Assembly (NCBI GenBank): GCA_024223125.1
Contig: JAAEOP010000251.1
Span: 1 to 25,305 of the forward strand
Direction of reading: 5' to 3'
DNA from: Chloroflexota bacterium
Lineage (GTDB): Bacteria > Chloroflexota > Anaerolineae > Promineifilales > Promineifilaceae
DNA: 25,305 nt
The notes beneath the pieces were generated by a model, which did no database searches, was not told the origin of the DNA, and worked only from the letters and a program-made list of their open reading frames with translations. Positions 15,806-23,876 of the stretch are shown here, one piece after another. The position numbers were made by a program, and so were the translations under genes. Every line of letters starts with the position of its first letter. Positions within the stretch are counted from its first letter, which is position 1.

Positions 15806-16306
15806 ATGTACCCAGAAGATCGTGTCCTGGTTGCCTATGTGCCCAAGCCATCGGACTTTGCACTCATTCAGCAAGACGGTTGGTATCGCATTCCCCAAAA
15901 ACACGCCCCCAAAGGATTGTATGCTGAATATTATGCTTTTTATTTCGGCCGTCTTTTTGGGGATGATAAATGGACGATCCAATATTTCGCAGCCCAAGAG
16001 GGACGCGAGCTTGTTACCCGGCGCTCCTTATTCCCCGATCAACCAAATCATTCCCGTGCGGATGATTTGTATTACAAAGTACAATTAGGACGGCTGCAAA
16101 CATTGCCACAGCCCATTGTCAGTCTACGCTGGCGGCGAATTACCTTTATTCATACCACCTGGGATCGCTTTCAAGATGCCAGAGAAGTCATTGATTTGTT
16201 TGTAGATGGAGGCGAATATGTTGACCGACTGTATGCCACCTTGAAAGATGGAGATGTGCAATCAGAGCGAAATTACCAGGTGAAGGAAGCAGGCAAACAT
16301 GACTAA
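15806..16306 (+). CDS. Conserved-type protein of unknown function
   Basis: 166 aa from ATG 15806 (MYPEDRVLVAYVPKP). The frame extends upstream to 15755, but AGAGGA lies about 11 bases before this ATG and the added residues look non-coding. No signal peptide or membrane segment. Rich in aromatic and basic residues, with blocks such as GWYRIP, ELVTRRSLFPD, ADDLYYKVQLG and RWRRITFI. The pattern matches a family I recall as uncharacterised in Chloroflexota and relatives; the YRIP...RRW layout suggests a nucleic-acid-related protein, but that is a guess. Transcribed divergently from the T-box operon by its own promoter; element A copy 3 lies 83 bp downstream. Confidence 0.78.
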   Translation: MYPEDRVLVAYVPKPSDFALIQQDGWYRIPQKHAPKGLYAEYYAFYFGRLFGDDKWTIQYFAAQEGRELVTRRSLFPDQPNHSRADDLYYKVQLGRLQTLPQPIVSLRWRRITFIHTTWDRFQDAREVIDLFVDGGEYVDRLYATLKDGDVQSERNYQVKEAGKHD

Positions 16307-16389
16307 TTTCCTATCATTCTTAGCCTATACAATGATCAAATCTACAAAAAAGTAACCGGGTTCTTAACCAAGAATTGCTAAAAATAAAA

Positions 16390-16478
16390 GGAATTATTCA
16401 GCGACCAGAAGTTAGACACACTGGCAACCAATAAAGTTGTACTAAATTACTCTGAAAAGTGCGTCGCACCTGGGTTAC
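16390..16478. mobile_element. Miniature inverted-repeat element A, copy 3 (89 bp, diverged)
   Basis: It aligns over its full length with copy 2: ATTCAGC near the left end, ATTACTCTG, then AAAAGTGCGTCGCACCTG and GGTTAC at the right. The left inner palindrome is degraded. It is flanked by a perfect 8-bp direct repeat AAATAAAA (16382-16389 and 16479-16486). The third distinct target duplication confirms independent insertion; the divergence shows it is older. Confidence 0.8.
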
Positions 16479-16538
16479 AAATAAAAAAGTTCTCTATCAA
16501 AAGCTGATCTTTTCAAATAGGCAATCCTCAACGATTAG

Positions 16539-17252
16539 ATGTATGCAGAATTATTGCAGTTGCCCGCTACCGGGAAGTGTTACATGTATTTGCATAATAT
16601 CGTTAGCGATATTGACGACTTTTTACCCCAATCTCCATACGTCCGTGAAGGCGGCAGTCTCTTGTTGATGGTGGGACTACCGGGAACAGGAAAATCATCT
16701 GTAGTAGAAAATTTACAAAAACGGCTCCCTTGTGTTGTTGTCAGCACCGATAATATTAGGTTACTCATGCGCAACAAACCAACTTATACGGCCGCTGAAA
16801 TGATGCTGGTCTATGAAGTTTGTTACTCCATCATCGAGGCTCGCTTGAAGCAGGGACAGCGCGTTATTTTTGACGCCTCTAACTACCTGTCTGCCCGCCG
16901 TGAATATCTCAAAAAATTGGGTCATCGCGCCGGAGCGCCCGTAGCCATCTGTTACGTACAAGCCTCACAGGACATCATTCGAGACCGGCTGCAACAGCGC
17001 AATAGCGGCCGCCGACGGGCCACAGATTTGTCAGATGCTGACTGGTCTGTTTATAAATGGATGGTAGAAGCCCAAGAACCTGTTATGGGTGATCATTTAA
17101 TCATAGATACGACTGATTCACGCGCCACTGAATTAGCCGCCCAACTGTACCAATATTGGCTTAACTGTGAAACAACTGCCGCAAGCGACCCTGATTTACA
17201 ATCCCCTAGCTGGGCCCGCCAATTTAGCCGCGCCAATAGCATTGGTAGCTGA
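16539..17252 (+). CDS. P-loop kinase (AAA_33/polynucleotide-kinase-like)
   Basis: 237 aa as drawn. Walker A GLPGTGKSS is at about residues 46-54 and is followed by VVVSTDNIR, EARLKQGQRVIFDAS, a long helical region and RDRLQQR, the layout of small-molecule or nucleic-acid kinases of the AAA_33/Zeta-like group. The substrate is unknown. The start is uncertain: ATG 16539 lacks a ribosome site, while ATG 16584 has a weak GGGAAG. The last 29 residues overlap the lipid kinase by 86 bp in another frame and look unnatural. A TGA forming a GTGA overlap with the lipid-kinase start exists one frame away, so a small indel near the 3' end may have extended the protein. Confidence 0.8.
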   Translation: MYAELLQLPATGKCYMYLHNIVSDIDDFLPQSPYVREGGSLLLMVGLPGTGKSSVVENLQKRLPCVVVSTDNIRLLMRNKPTYTAAEMMLVYEVCYSIIEARLKQGQRVIFDASNYLSARREYLKKLGHRAGAPVAICYVQASQDIIRDRLQQRNSGRRRATDLSDADWSVYKWMVEAQEPVMGDHLIIDTTDSRATELAAQLYQYWLNCETTAASDPDLQSPSWARQFSRANSIGS

Positions 17253-18141
17253 TATGTGGCAGGCTCAGGGTTGGGATATTTCCATCTGTCCCACCAAAGC
17301 CCCAGGCCATGCTACAGAACTTGCGGCCGCGGCCGCGGCCGCTAATCATCGCGTTGTGCTGGCGGCCGGGGGAGATGGCACGTTGGGAGAAATTGCCAAT
17401 GGGCTGGCCGGTACATACACAGCAATGGCCCCCCTACCCGTAGGTACGTCCAACTCCTTTGCCCGCGAACTACTCATGCCCCGCCCCAATATTTTAGAAA
17501 AGCACAAATTGCTAGATGCGTCAGAAGCATTGCTGGCCGGTCAGATTCAAATGATGGATATGGGATCATTGACGGATGCAGAAGGCAACGGCCGAAACTG
17601 GCTCTTATGGGCTGGTACAGGCGCCGATGGCTATCTGGTAGACCGCATTGAACCGCGTCCGAAATGGTCTAAAAAAATGGGACGCATTGGTTACTTTCTG
17701 CAAAGTTTTGCCGCGGCCCCCAGTTTGCCACAAATACAGGCCCGTATTGAAATAGATGGAACCCAATTTGAAGATCATTATATATTGATCCTGGTCAGCA
17801 ACTGCCGCCTCTATGCTGGCGGACAATTAATGCTTAGTCCAGATGCGGCTTTAGATGATGGTTTGTTGGAAGTATGGATGTTTCAGGGAGATGGATTGGC
17901 TACGGCCGTACAATATTTCCTCGAAGCCAAACTAGAACGACATCAAAAAAACCCTAATATCAGGCGGATACGCGGCCGTAATATCATCATTCACACCGAC
18001 CCTGCCATGCCCTGCCAGACCGACGGCGACAAAGCTGGTAATACTCCCATCCACATACAAATCAAACCAGGCGCCCTACGCTTACTCGTTCCCAACACCG
18101 CCCCCCCAGACCTATTTACCCAACCAGGAGAACCCCTCTAG
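17167..18141 (+). CDS. YegS/diacylglycerol-kinase-like lipid kinase
   Basis: 324 aa. The catalytic domain begins with ATLIYNPLAGP and has the nucleotide-binding GGDGTLGEIANGL (about 68-80) and PLPVGTSNSFAREL. The C-terminal beta-sandwich has GADGYLVDRIE, CRLYAGGQLMLSP, DDGLLEVW and the closing QTDGD. The family phosphorylates diacylglycerol, sphingoid bases or related lipids at the inner membrane face. GTG start with no clear ribosome site, probably coupled to the preceding kinase through the overlap. An eight-Ala run (about residues 53-60) is encoded by three tandem overlapping CGGCCG palindromes at 17324-17341. Confidence 0.9.
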   Translation: MKQLPQATLIYNPLAGPANLAAPIALVADMWQAQGWDISICPTKAPGHATELAAAAAAANHRVVLAAGGDGTLGEIANGLAGTYTAMAPLPVGTSNSFARELLMPRPNILEKHKLLDASEALLAGQIQMMDMGSLTDAEGNGRNWLLWAGTGADGYLVDRIEPRPKWSKKMGRIGYFLQSFAAAPSLPQIQARIEIDGTQFEDHYILILVSNCRLYAGGQLMLSPDAALDDGLLEVWMFQGDGLATAVQYFLEAKLERHQKNPNIRRIRGRNIIIHTDPAMPCQTDGDKAGNTPIHIQIKPGALRLLVPNTAPPDLFTQPGEPL

Positions 18142-18186
18142 CGTCTGCCAGTTGGCAAACTTCCCAATATTACGTAAACTTCATAC

Positions 18187-19236
18187 ATGGATAGAATTGA
18201 TTTTCGCTCGGACACTGTTAGCTGGCCTACCCCAACCATGCGTCAGGCCATGGCCCAGGCGACCTTAGGGGATGATGTTTACGGTGAAGATCCTACCGTC
18301 AATAAATTAGAAGAGATGGCCGCCACCCTGGTGGGCAAGGAGGCGGGCTTGTTTGTTACCAGCGGCACAATGGGCAACCTGACCGGTATTCTGACCCACG
18401 CCGACCGGGGCGATGAAGCCATTGTAGGGCAAGATTCCCACACCTATCTACATGAAGCCGGAGGCATGGCAGCTTTAGGCGGCGTTGTTCCCCACCCCTT
18501 ACCCACAGACCGCAGCGGCCGTATGAACATCCATGAAGTAGCCGCGGCCGTGCGCGAAGACGATCCCCATTATCCCCGCAGCCGCCTTATCTTGCTGGAA
18601 AACAGCTATGGCAGCGCTGGCGGCTACCCCATTCCCCCAGATTATTTTGCCAACATGAGAGAAGTTGCCAACCAACACAACTTGAAAATTCATCTGGATG
18701 GGGCACGGTTGTTCAATGCGGCCGTCGCCCTCAACGTGGATGCACGCCAGATAACCGCCGACGTAAATTCCGTCAGTTTTTGCTTGAGCAAGGGATTATG
18801 CGCCCCCGTCGGCTCCATTTTATGCGGCTCCCACGATTTTATTTACCAGGCCAGACGCATCCGCAAATCGTTAGGTGGCGGGATGCGGCAGGCCGGGATT
18901 CTGGCCGCCGCCGGCATCGTCTCACTCAGCGAAATGATTGAGCGACTAGCCGAAGACCACGCTCATGCACACATGCTGGCGGCCGGGTTAGCCCAAATTC
19001 CGGGCATTAAATGTGATGTAGACAAGGTTAAAACCAATATGGTCTTTTTCAATTTCAATCCGGGAATACGGTTGACGGCCGACCAATTTGCCACCCAACT
19101 ACGTCAACAGAGTAACATCTGGCTAGGCCCCGTTGGCCCACGCCATTTTCGGGCTGTCACTCATTACTGGATTGGGCAATCAGAAGTTGAACAATTATTA
19201 AAAGCCGTCGCCATCATTATGGATAAATATCGTTAG
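18187..19236 (+). CDS. ltaE: Low-specificity L-threonine aldolase
   Basis: 349 aa, normal length. A PLP fold-type I enzyme that cleaves L-threonine/allo-threonine to glycine and acetaldehyde. Seen: N-terminal FRSDTVSWPTP, GDDVYGEDP, phosphate-binding TSGTMGN (58-64), His of QDSHTYLHE (about 85), HLDGARLFN (Asp about 171), and the PLP Lys in CLSKGLCAPVGS (Lys202). The C-terminal small domain is complete (MVFFN, HYWIG). It starts 45 bp after the lipid kinase; no strong ribosome site is visible before this ATG, but the conserved FRSDT places it correctly. Probably cytosolic and tetrameric by family. Confidence 0.94.
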   Translation: MDRIDFRSDTVSWPTPTMRQAMAQATLGDDVYGEDPTVNKLEEMAATLVGKEAGLFVTSGTMGNLTGILTHADRGDEAIVGQDSHTYLHEAGGMAALGGVVPHPLPTDRSGRMNIHEVAAAVREDDPHYPRSRLILLENSYGSAGGYPIPPDYFANMREVANQHNLKIHLDGARLFNAAVALNVDARQITADVNSVSFCLSKGLCAPVGSILCGSHDFIYQARRIRKSLGGGMRQAGILAAAGIVSLSEMIERLAEDHAHAHMLAAGLAQIPGIKCDVDKVKTNMVFFNFNPGIRLTADQFATQLRQQSNIWLGPVGPRHFRAVTHYWIGQSEVEQLLKAVAIIMDKYR

Positions 19237-19260
19237 AACCGAGAGCTAAATGGGTTTCAA

Positions 19261-19298
19261 GAGATTGGAGATTGGACGAATCTCTAATCTCCAATCTC
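19261..19298. repeat. GAGATTGGAGATT-family hairpin before the Ser/Thr kinase
   Basis: Perfect 13-bp arms at 19261-19273 and 19286-19298. It lies between ltaE and the kinase, about 14 bp upstream of the kinase ribosome site, and could form a hairpin in the leader. Confidence 0.8.
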
Positions 19299-19321
19299 AT
19301 ATCTCATTTCATGGAGGGATT

Positions 19322-22300
19322 ATGACCAGTTTAATCGGTCAAACCATCAACAATCGTTACCGGCTTGAATCGCTTTTGGGGGATGGCGGCATGGGCACGG
19401 TATATCGCGCCTACGACATCAATCTTGACCGTCAGGTAGCACTCAAATTGATGCACGCCCATTTTGCTCGCAACGAAGAATTCCGCGCCCGGCTCATTCA
19501 AGAAGCCCGCACGGCCGCTCAACTGGATCATCCCTCGGCCGTGCGCGTGTATGACTTTGGAGAATCAGATTCCGGGCTGTTTATTGCCATGGAATATGTG
19601 GATGGCGGCAGCCTGCGCGACCATTTGCGCCGTTTGCAGCGGATGCAAAAGTATTTGCCCCCGGCCCAAAGTTTGCAGATTGGGGCGCAAATTGCCGACG
19701 CTCTGGATTACGCCCACAACAAAGGCATTGTGCATCGGGACATCAAGCCGGGCAATATTATGCTCAAGCGGCTGATGCGCCCCGATGAGCCAGGCGAACA
19801 ACCATTCCGGGCTGTGTTGACCGATTTTGGTCTGGTCAAGCTGCAAGAAGGAACAGCCATCACCCAGAGCGGAGCCACCCTGGGGACGCCCACCTATATG
19901 TCGCCAGAACAATGCGCCGGAGAGAAAATAGACGGTCGTGCCGACATCTACGGCCTCGGTGTGGTTTTATACGAACTATTTACCAACCGTTTACCGTTTA
20001 CCTTCCAAACCCTGGCCGAAGCCCTGGCCACCCACCAACGCGGCGACATGCCCCAACCTGCCAGTGAGATTCGCACCGATATCCCCCAAATAATAGACAC
20101 CATCCTGGTCCGCAGTCTGGCCAAAAATCCCGACGACCGGTATGATACTGGCGCTGAACTGACAGACGCCCTCCGCAGCGCTGTTATTGCCTTGGAAGGT
20201 GCGCCTACTCTGGTCATGACGCCGGACGAAATGGATATTTTGGAGCGGGTGAGCGAGCCGCCCCCCGGCCATGAGCTGCTTATAGATACCCCCGGTCATC
20301 CGCGCAGCATTGTGCCTCTAACCCAGGCCGTCATCACCCTCGGCCGTCAGGCTGATAATGAAATTGTCTTACCGGCCGATGGCGTTTCCCGCCATCATGC
20401 CCGTTTGCAAGCCACTGCATTAGGCTGGGAAGTGTTAGACCTGGGAGGCATTAATGGCACTTATCTGAATGACCGTCGTTTACGGGCTGATGATCCCACA
20501 CCCATTACGCCTGGTTCCCATTTACGCATTGGGCCTTATGAATTGACTTTGCAAGGGCCAGAAATTGCCGTCCATGAACCGGACCCGGATGAAGTCCACA
20601 CAATCATGGGGGGCACGGCCGAGCAAATTACAGTCCCGCCCGGTGAAATGCCGCCCACTCAAATAGAAGACGTTCCGGCAATGGCCATGTTTCTACCTAG
20701 CGACCGTATTTCTATAGAGCCAGGTCAGCGGGCGGAAATGGTGGTTGAAGTTGTCAATCGTAGCGATGAAGATGATCGCATCTCTATTCGCGTACAAGGG
20801 CTGCAACCGTCATGGGTGGTCACGCCGGGGCAGTTTGTCAATGTGCCCGCCGGAGCGACCGTCCCCATTCGCCTTGCTTTTCGGCCACCACGACATCGTA
20901 GTACGCCCAGCGGCCGGCAACGGTTCCGTTTAGAGTTGGTATCGCAGCAAAATCCAGCGCTTAAAGTGGGCATCTCTGCTTCACTCATCATTGGCTCGTT
21001 TATTGCTTTTGAGGCCTCGTTGGATCAGGAGCAAGTGCGCCTGCCGGATATTGTAACGGTGACAGTGCGGAATACGGGCAATGCGCCCGGTGATTTTAGC
21101 GTCGTCGCTCGTGACCGTCAGGGTGGGTTGAAGTTTCGGGGTGAACGCGGCCGTATCCGGCTGCAAGGCGGCCAGGCAGCTCATGTTGAAATTGAAATTG
21201 AAGCCGAGCAATCCAGTTTACTAGGGGGCAGTGAACTGTTTCCTTTTGAGATTGATGTGGCTTCTACCGCCGGCGGCCGTCAGGTCCTTTCTGGTGAAGC
21301 GCATACCGGCCCAGCTATTCCGCCAATCTTTATGTATGTGATTATATTTTTTATTACCTTTGCCTGTGCCATTGCCGCTTTAACCATTGTGTTCAATCGG
21401 GATGTGCTGTTTGGCCGGGACGACCCGACCATCACCCCCACTATGGATATGACGGCCGAACTATTTGTGACAGAAACGGCCGCAGCCCAATTGACCGTCA
21501 TCGCCAACGCCACCAATGTAGCTGCCACCGCCACCATCCAGGGAGATTCTGACGGGGACGGTTTAAGCGATTTGCAAGAAGCAGAAATTGGCACTGATCC
21601 CTTTAATCCTGACACAGACAGCGACGGTTTAGGGGATGGTGAAGAAGTGTTGCGCTATATAACAAATCCCCTTAATCGGGATACAGATAATGATATTTTG
21701 ATAGATGGGGATGAAGTGCATACGTATAGTACTGATCCTGCCAACCCCGATACAGATGGCGGCTCTGTCTTTGACGGCACAGAATTAACCCGCGGCACGA
21801 ATCCATTAGACCCCAATGATGATGTACCGGCTACGGCAACGGGCACAGCGACATCGCCAGGGCCAACAGCTACGTTTACCCTAACTCCTCTGCCGAGCGC
21901 TACCCCGTTGCCTAGTGTGACACCCTTGCCGTCGGCCACATTAATACCCTCGCCCACGCCCACCAATATACCCCCGCCGACGGACACACCTCTGCCTTCG
22001 GCGACGCCCACCCAAACAGCCACGCCAACTGTGACTCCCACGCCGTCTAATACCCCCCTGCCTAATCCGGCCGTTTCCTGGCTGGCTTCTCCACCGACGA
22101 TTGATGGCACGTATAATCCCGCAGAGTGGCCGTCGCAACCGTTTGTACAATTTTCGGTTGTAGGTAATCCGGCCGCATTGGTGCAGGTTTATTTCGGCCG
22201 CGATGCTCAAAATCTTTATCTGGCATATCTGGTTAATGATGGCGTCAATGATGCCACTGATTCGGTGAAGATGTATTTTGATACATTGGGCAATCAGGGC

Positions 22301-22624
22301 GACCCGGATGCAGCCGACCGTTTCTTCCAAATCGGCCGTGATGGGGCCACAGAAATACAGGCTGGCATTGGCAGTAATACAGATGGTTTGTTGTGGAATT
22401 CGGCCTATACCAGTACCAATTGGAGTTCGGCCGTTGGCGAGTCGGGTGTGCAGTGGGTGGTGGAGATGCAGATTGACCAACTGGCGGAGATGCCCTCGCT
22501 GGCGAATCCGTTTGGCATGATGTCCCAAGTCTTATTTACGGGTGAATTGGCTACCTGGCCAGACGGTGCCAGTTCGGCCGATTTGAATTCGTGGCAGTTT
22601 GTGGATAATGTGAGTAGTCCGTAA
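19322..22624 (+). CDS. Membrane Ser/Thr protein kinase with FHA, TSP3-like and CBM9-like domains
   Basis: 1100 aa from ATG 19322, preceded by GGAGGGA; the frame runs back to 19250, but that extension is only repeat sequence. PknB-type kinase domain about 10-290: Gly loop LGDGGMGTV, Lys42, HRDIKPGN (Asp140), DFG (Asp168), GTPTYMSPEQ. FHA domain about 325-410 (GRQADNEIVLP, SRHHARL, NGTYLN), which binds phosphothreonine. Two beta-sandwich segments, about 455-660, then one transmembrane helix (about 668-691). Outside: acidic DSDGDGLSD / DTDSDGLGD calcium-binding repeats (about 742-835), a Thr/Pro-rich spacer, and a C-terminal CBM9-like domain (about 918-1100) starting WLASPPTIDGTYNPAEWP. It reads as a surface-sensing kinase, possibly for glycan or wall ligands; the ligand is inference. 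Confidence 0.9.
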   Translation: MTSLIGQTINNRYRLESLLGDGGMGTVYRAYDINLDRQVALKLMHAHFARNEEFRARLIQEARTAAQLDHPSAVRVYDFGESDSGLFIAMEYVDGGSLRDHLRRLQRMQKYLPPAQSLQIGAQIADALDYAHNKGIVHRDIKPGNIMLKRLMRPDEPGEQPFRAVLTDFGLVKLQEGTAITQSGATLGTPTYMSPEQCAGEKIDGRADIYGLGVVLYELFTNRLPFTFQTLAEALATHQRGDMPQPASEIRTDIPQIIDTILVRSLAKNPDDRYDTGAELTDALRSAVIALEGAPTLVMTPDEMDILERVSEPPPGHELLIDTPGHPRSIVPLTQAVITLGRQADNEIVLPADGVSRHHARLQATALGWEVLDLGGINGTYLNDRRLRADDPTPITPGSHLRIGPYELTLQGPEIAVHEPDPDEVHTIMGGTAEQITVPPGEMPPTQIEDVPAMAMFLPSDRISIEPGQRAEMVVEVVNRSDEDDRISIRVQGLQPSWVVTPGQFVNVPAGATVPIRLAFRPPRHRSTPSGRQRFRLELVSQQNPALKVGISASLIIGSFIAFEASLDQEQVRLPDIVTVTVRNTGNAPGDFSVVARDRQGGLKFRGERGRIRLQGGQAAHVEIEIEAEQSSLLGGSELFPFEIDVASTAGGRQVLSGEAHTGPAIPPIFMYVIIFFITFACAIAALTIVFNRDVLFGRDDPTITPTMDMTAELFVTETAAAQLTVIANATNVAATATIQGDSDGDGLSDLQEAEIGTDPFNPDTDSDGLGDGEEVLRYITNPLNRDTDNDILIDGDEVHTYSTDPANPDTDGGSVFDGTELTRGTNPLDPNDDVPATATGTATSPGPTATFTLTPLPSATPLPSVTPLPSATLIPSPTPTNIPPPTDTPLPSATPTQTATPTVTPTPSNTPLPNPAVSWLASPPTIDGTYNPAEWPSQPFVQFSVVGNPAALVQVYFGRDAQNLYLAYLVNDGVNDATDSVKMYFDTLGNQGDPDAADRFFQIGRDGATEIQAGIGSNTDGLLWNSAYTSTNWSSAVGESGVQWVVEMQIDQLAEMPSLANPFGMMSQVLFTGELATWPDGASSADLNSWQFVDNVSSP

Positions 22625-22637
22625 AATTTGGCGCTGC

Positions 22638-22671
22638 AGACAGCCGATTCCTTTAAAGAAATCGACTGTCT
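22638..22671. repeat. 34-bp imperfect palindrome
   Basis: AGACAG / CTGTCT outer arms and CGATT / AATCG inner arms around CCTTTAAAG. It sits between the kinase stop and the HD gene. No T-run, so it is a repeat or weak structure rather than a standard terminator. Confidence 0.55.
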
Positions 22672-22686
22672 CACAAGGGAGCTGAT

Positions 22687-23325
22687 TTGCAATCCGTCTG
22701 GCAAGAATTAGTTACGACCGTTGTGCATCTTCTCAACCAAACTGCCGCCAACCATCTGTTTGATGATGTGGTTGTGCGGTATGGGGAAGACGGCCGTTAT
22801 TACCATACATTACAGCACATCCAACAGATGCTAACTGATGTGGCTCCATTAAAATGTGAAGTTGAGAACTGGACGGCCGTGCAATATGCCATCTGGTTTC
22901 ATGATGTCGTTTACGTACCGGGGGCCAATGATAATGAAGAACGCAGCGCTGCCTATACCTGTGATGCTTTAGATAAAATGGGGATTTGCCAGTTTACCGA
23001 TCAGGTTGAGGGTATGATATTAGCTACGAAATTGCAGGCAGCGGCCGTAACAGACCCAGATACCCAAATTTTGTTAGATGCCGATTTAGCCACTTTGGGT
23101 TCCCCACCACACAAGTACCGACAGTATGCCCAGGCTATTCGTCATGAATTTACCTTTGTCCCCCTGCCAGACTATTGTCAGGGACGCATAAAAATACTTT
23201 CTCAATTTCTGCAACGGCCACAAATTTATTACACCGAGCGCTTCTATGACAAATATGAATCCCAGGCACGAAAAAACCTCCTACACGAAATCTCTCAATT
23301 AAATAACCAACGTGGTTTAGCCTGA
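22687..23325 (+). CDS. HD-domain predicted metal-dependent phosphohydrolase
   Basis: 212 aa from a TTG start supported by AAGGGAG five bases upstream; the next ATG is too far inside. Motifs: YHTLQHI (about 39-45), the HD pair in WFHDVVY, NEERSA, LLDADLATLG, and a C-terminal YYTERFYDKYESQARKNLL. This arrangement (YHNxxHI...HDxxY...NEExSA...DxDLxxLG) matches a widespread family of predicted HD phosphohydrolases without a firm substrate. Soluble. It follows the Ser/Thr kinase by 62 bp on the same strand and may share its transcript. CGGCCG palindromes are present at 22791, 22873 and 23042, as in the upstream genes. Confidence 0.85.
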   Translation: MQSVWQELVTTVVHLLNQTAANHLFDDVVVRYGEDGRYYHTLQHIQQMLTDVAPLKCEVENWTAVQYAIWFHDVVYVPGANDNEERSAAYTCDALDKMGICQFTDQVEGMILATKLQAAAVTDPDTQILLDADLATLGSPPHKYRQYAQAIRHEFTFVPLPDYCQGRIKILSQFLQRPQIYYTERFYDKYESQARKNLLHEISQLNNQRGLA

Positions 23326-23361
23326 CAAAAAGTTACCACTGACCTAAAAAAGCCCGGCTCC

Positions 23362-23448
23362 GCTCCTGCTGGTTTTGGCAAAACAACGCTGGTTACAGAA
23401 TGGATAGCTCAAATTCAAGATGTAACCAGTACCTATTTACAAAACTAA
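23362..23448 (+). pseudogene. Fragment of a MalT/LuxR-type (STAND) ATPase
   Basis: Translates to APAGFGKTTLVTEWIAQ followed by a stop a few codons on. This is the characteristic Walker A of MalT-like LAL regulators, normally near residue 40 of a protein of about 900 aa. No start, no rest of gene: a relic. Confidence 0.6.
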
Positions 23449-23549
23449 GACTCTACAGAAAAAAGGTCGTTTTAGCCAAAAACCCCGGTTCCTCTAACGG
23501 TTGGGGCGGTTGTGTATCGAAACGATCTCATTCCCGCTGGTAAGACTGG

Positions 23550-23729
23550 CGGCATGTGGCGGTGCAAATTCTGAGTGAGGCGTTGTTGCTGGGAGCGCAG
23601 GGGAGCTCTAGCGGTGTTTTATTAGGCGTGGGGGTAACGGCCGTTTACGCCAACATCAAAGAGTGGGCAACCATCGTACCGCCAATTGCGATGGCTGAGG
23701 GGCTGGCGGCGGCGTTAAGAATGACGTAA
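23550..23729 (+). pseudogene. C-terminal fragment of a MacB/FtsX-type ABC permease
   Basis: One frame reads RHVAVQILSEALLLGAQG, GVLLGVGVTAVYAN, then IVPPIAMAEGLAAAL and a stop. This matches the last two membrane segments of MacB-type permeases (the GATRRHV...EALLLSLLGG region). A stop at 23541 cuts it upstream and it ends early, so it is a remnant. The last CGGCCG of the window lies here. Confidence 0.6.
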
Positions 23730-23876
23730 TCCTGGAGGTGGGCAGGTAACATCCTTTCTTACTTAGTATCGGATATGTGATCAGCCACTTCATCCGACGA
23801 TACCAATACTGGGTCACCAAATTCCAGACGAAACGCCAGTTAGGGGCAAAATACCAAGTTGGAAAAGCAACACAAC

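Larger units (their letters stand above)
23326..23876. other. Gene graveyard without an intact gene
   Basis: Apart from the two recognisable fragments listed separately, I see only short frames with no family resemblance, including one opposite TetR that looks spurious. It marks the boundary between the motif-rich chromosome and the compositionally different TetR/SRPBCC module. Confidence 0.6.

Noticed and set aside
21655..22110. 151-aa minus-strand Gly/Val-rich frame
   Set aside because: Antisense of the TSP3/Thr-Pro repeat region; composition artefact.
21941..22528. 195-aa minus-strand frame opposite the Ser/Thr kinase
   Set aside because: Arg/Gly-rich repeats arise from antisense reading of the Thr/Pro-rich linker and CBM9-like domain.
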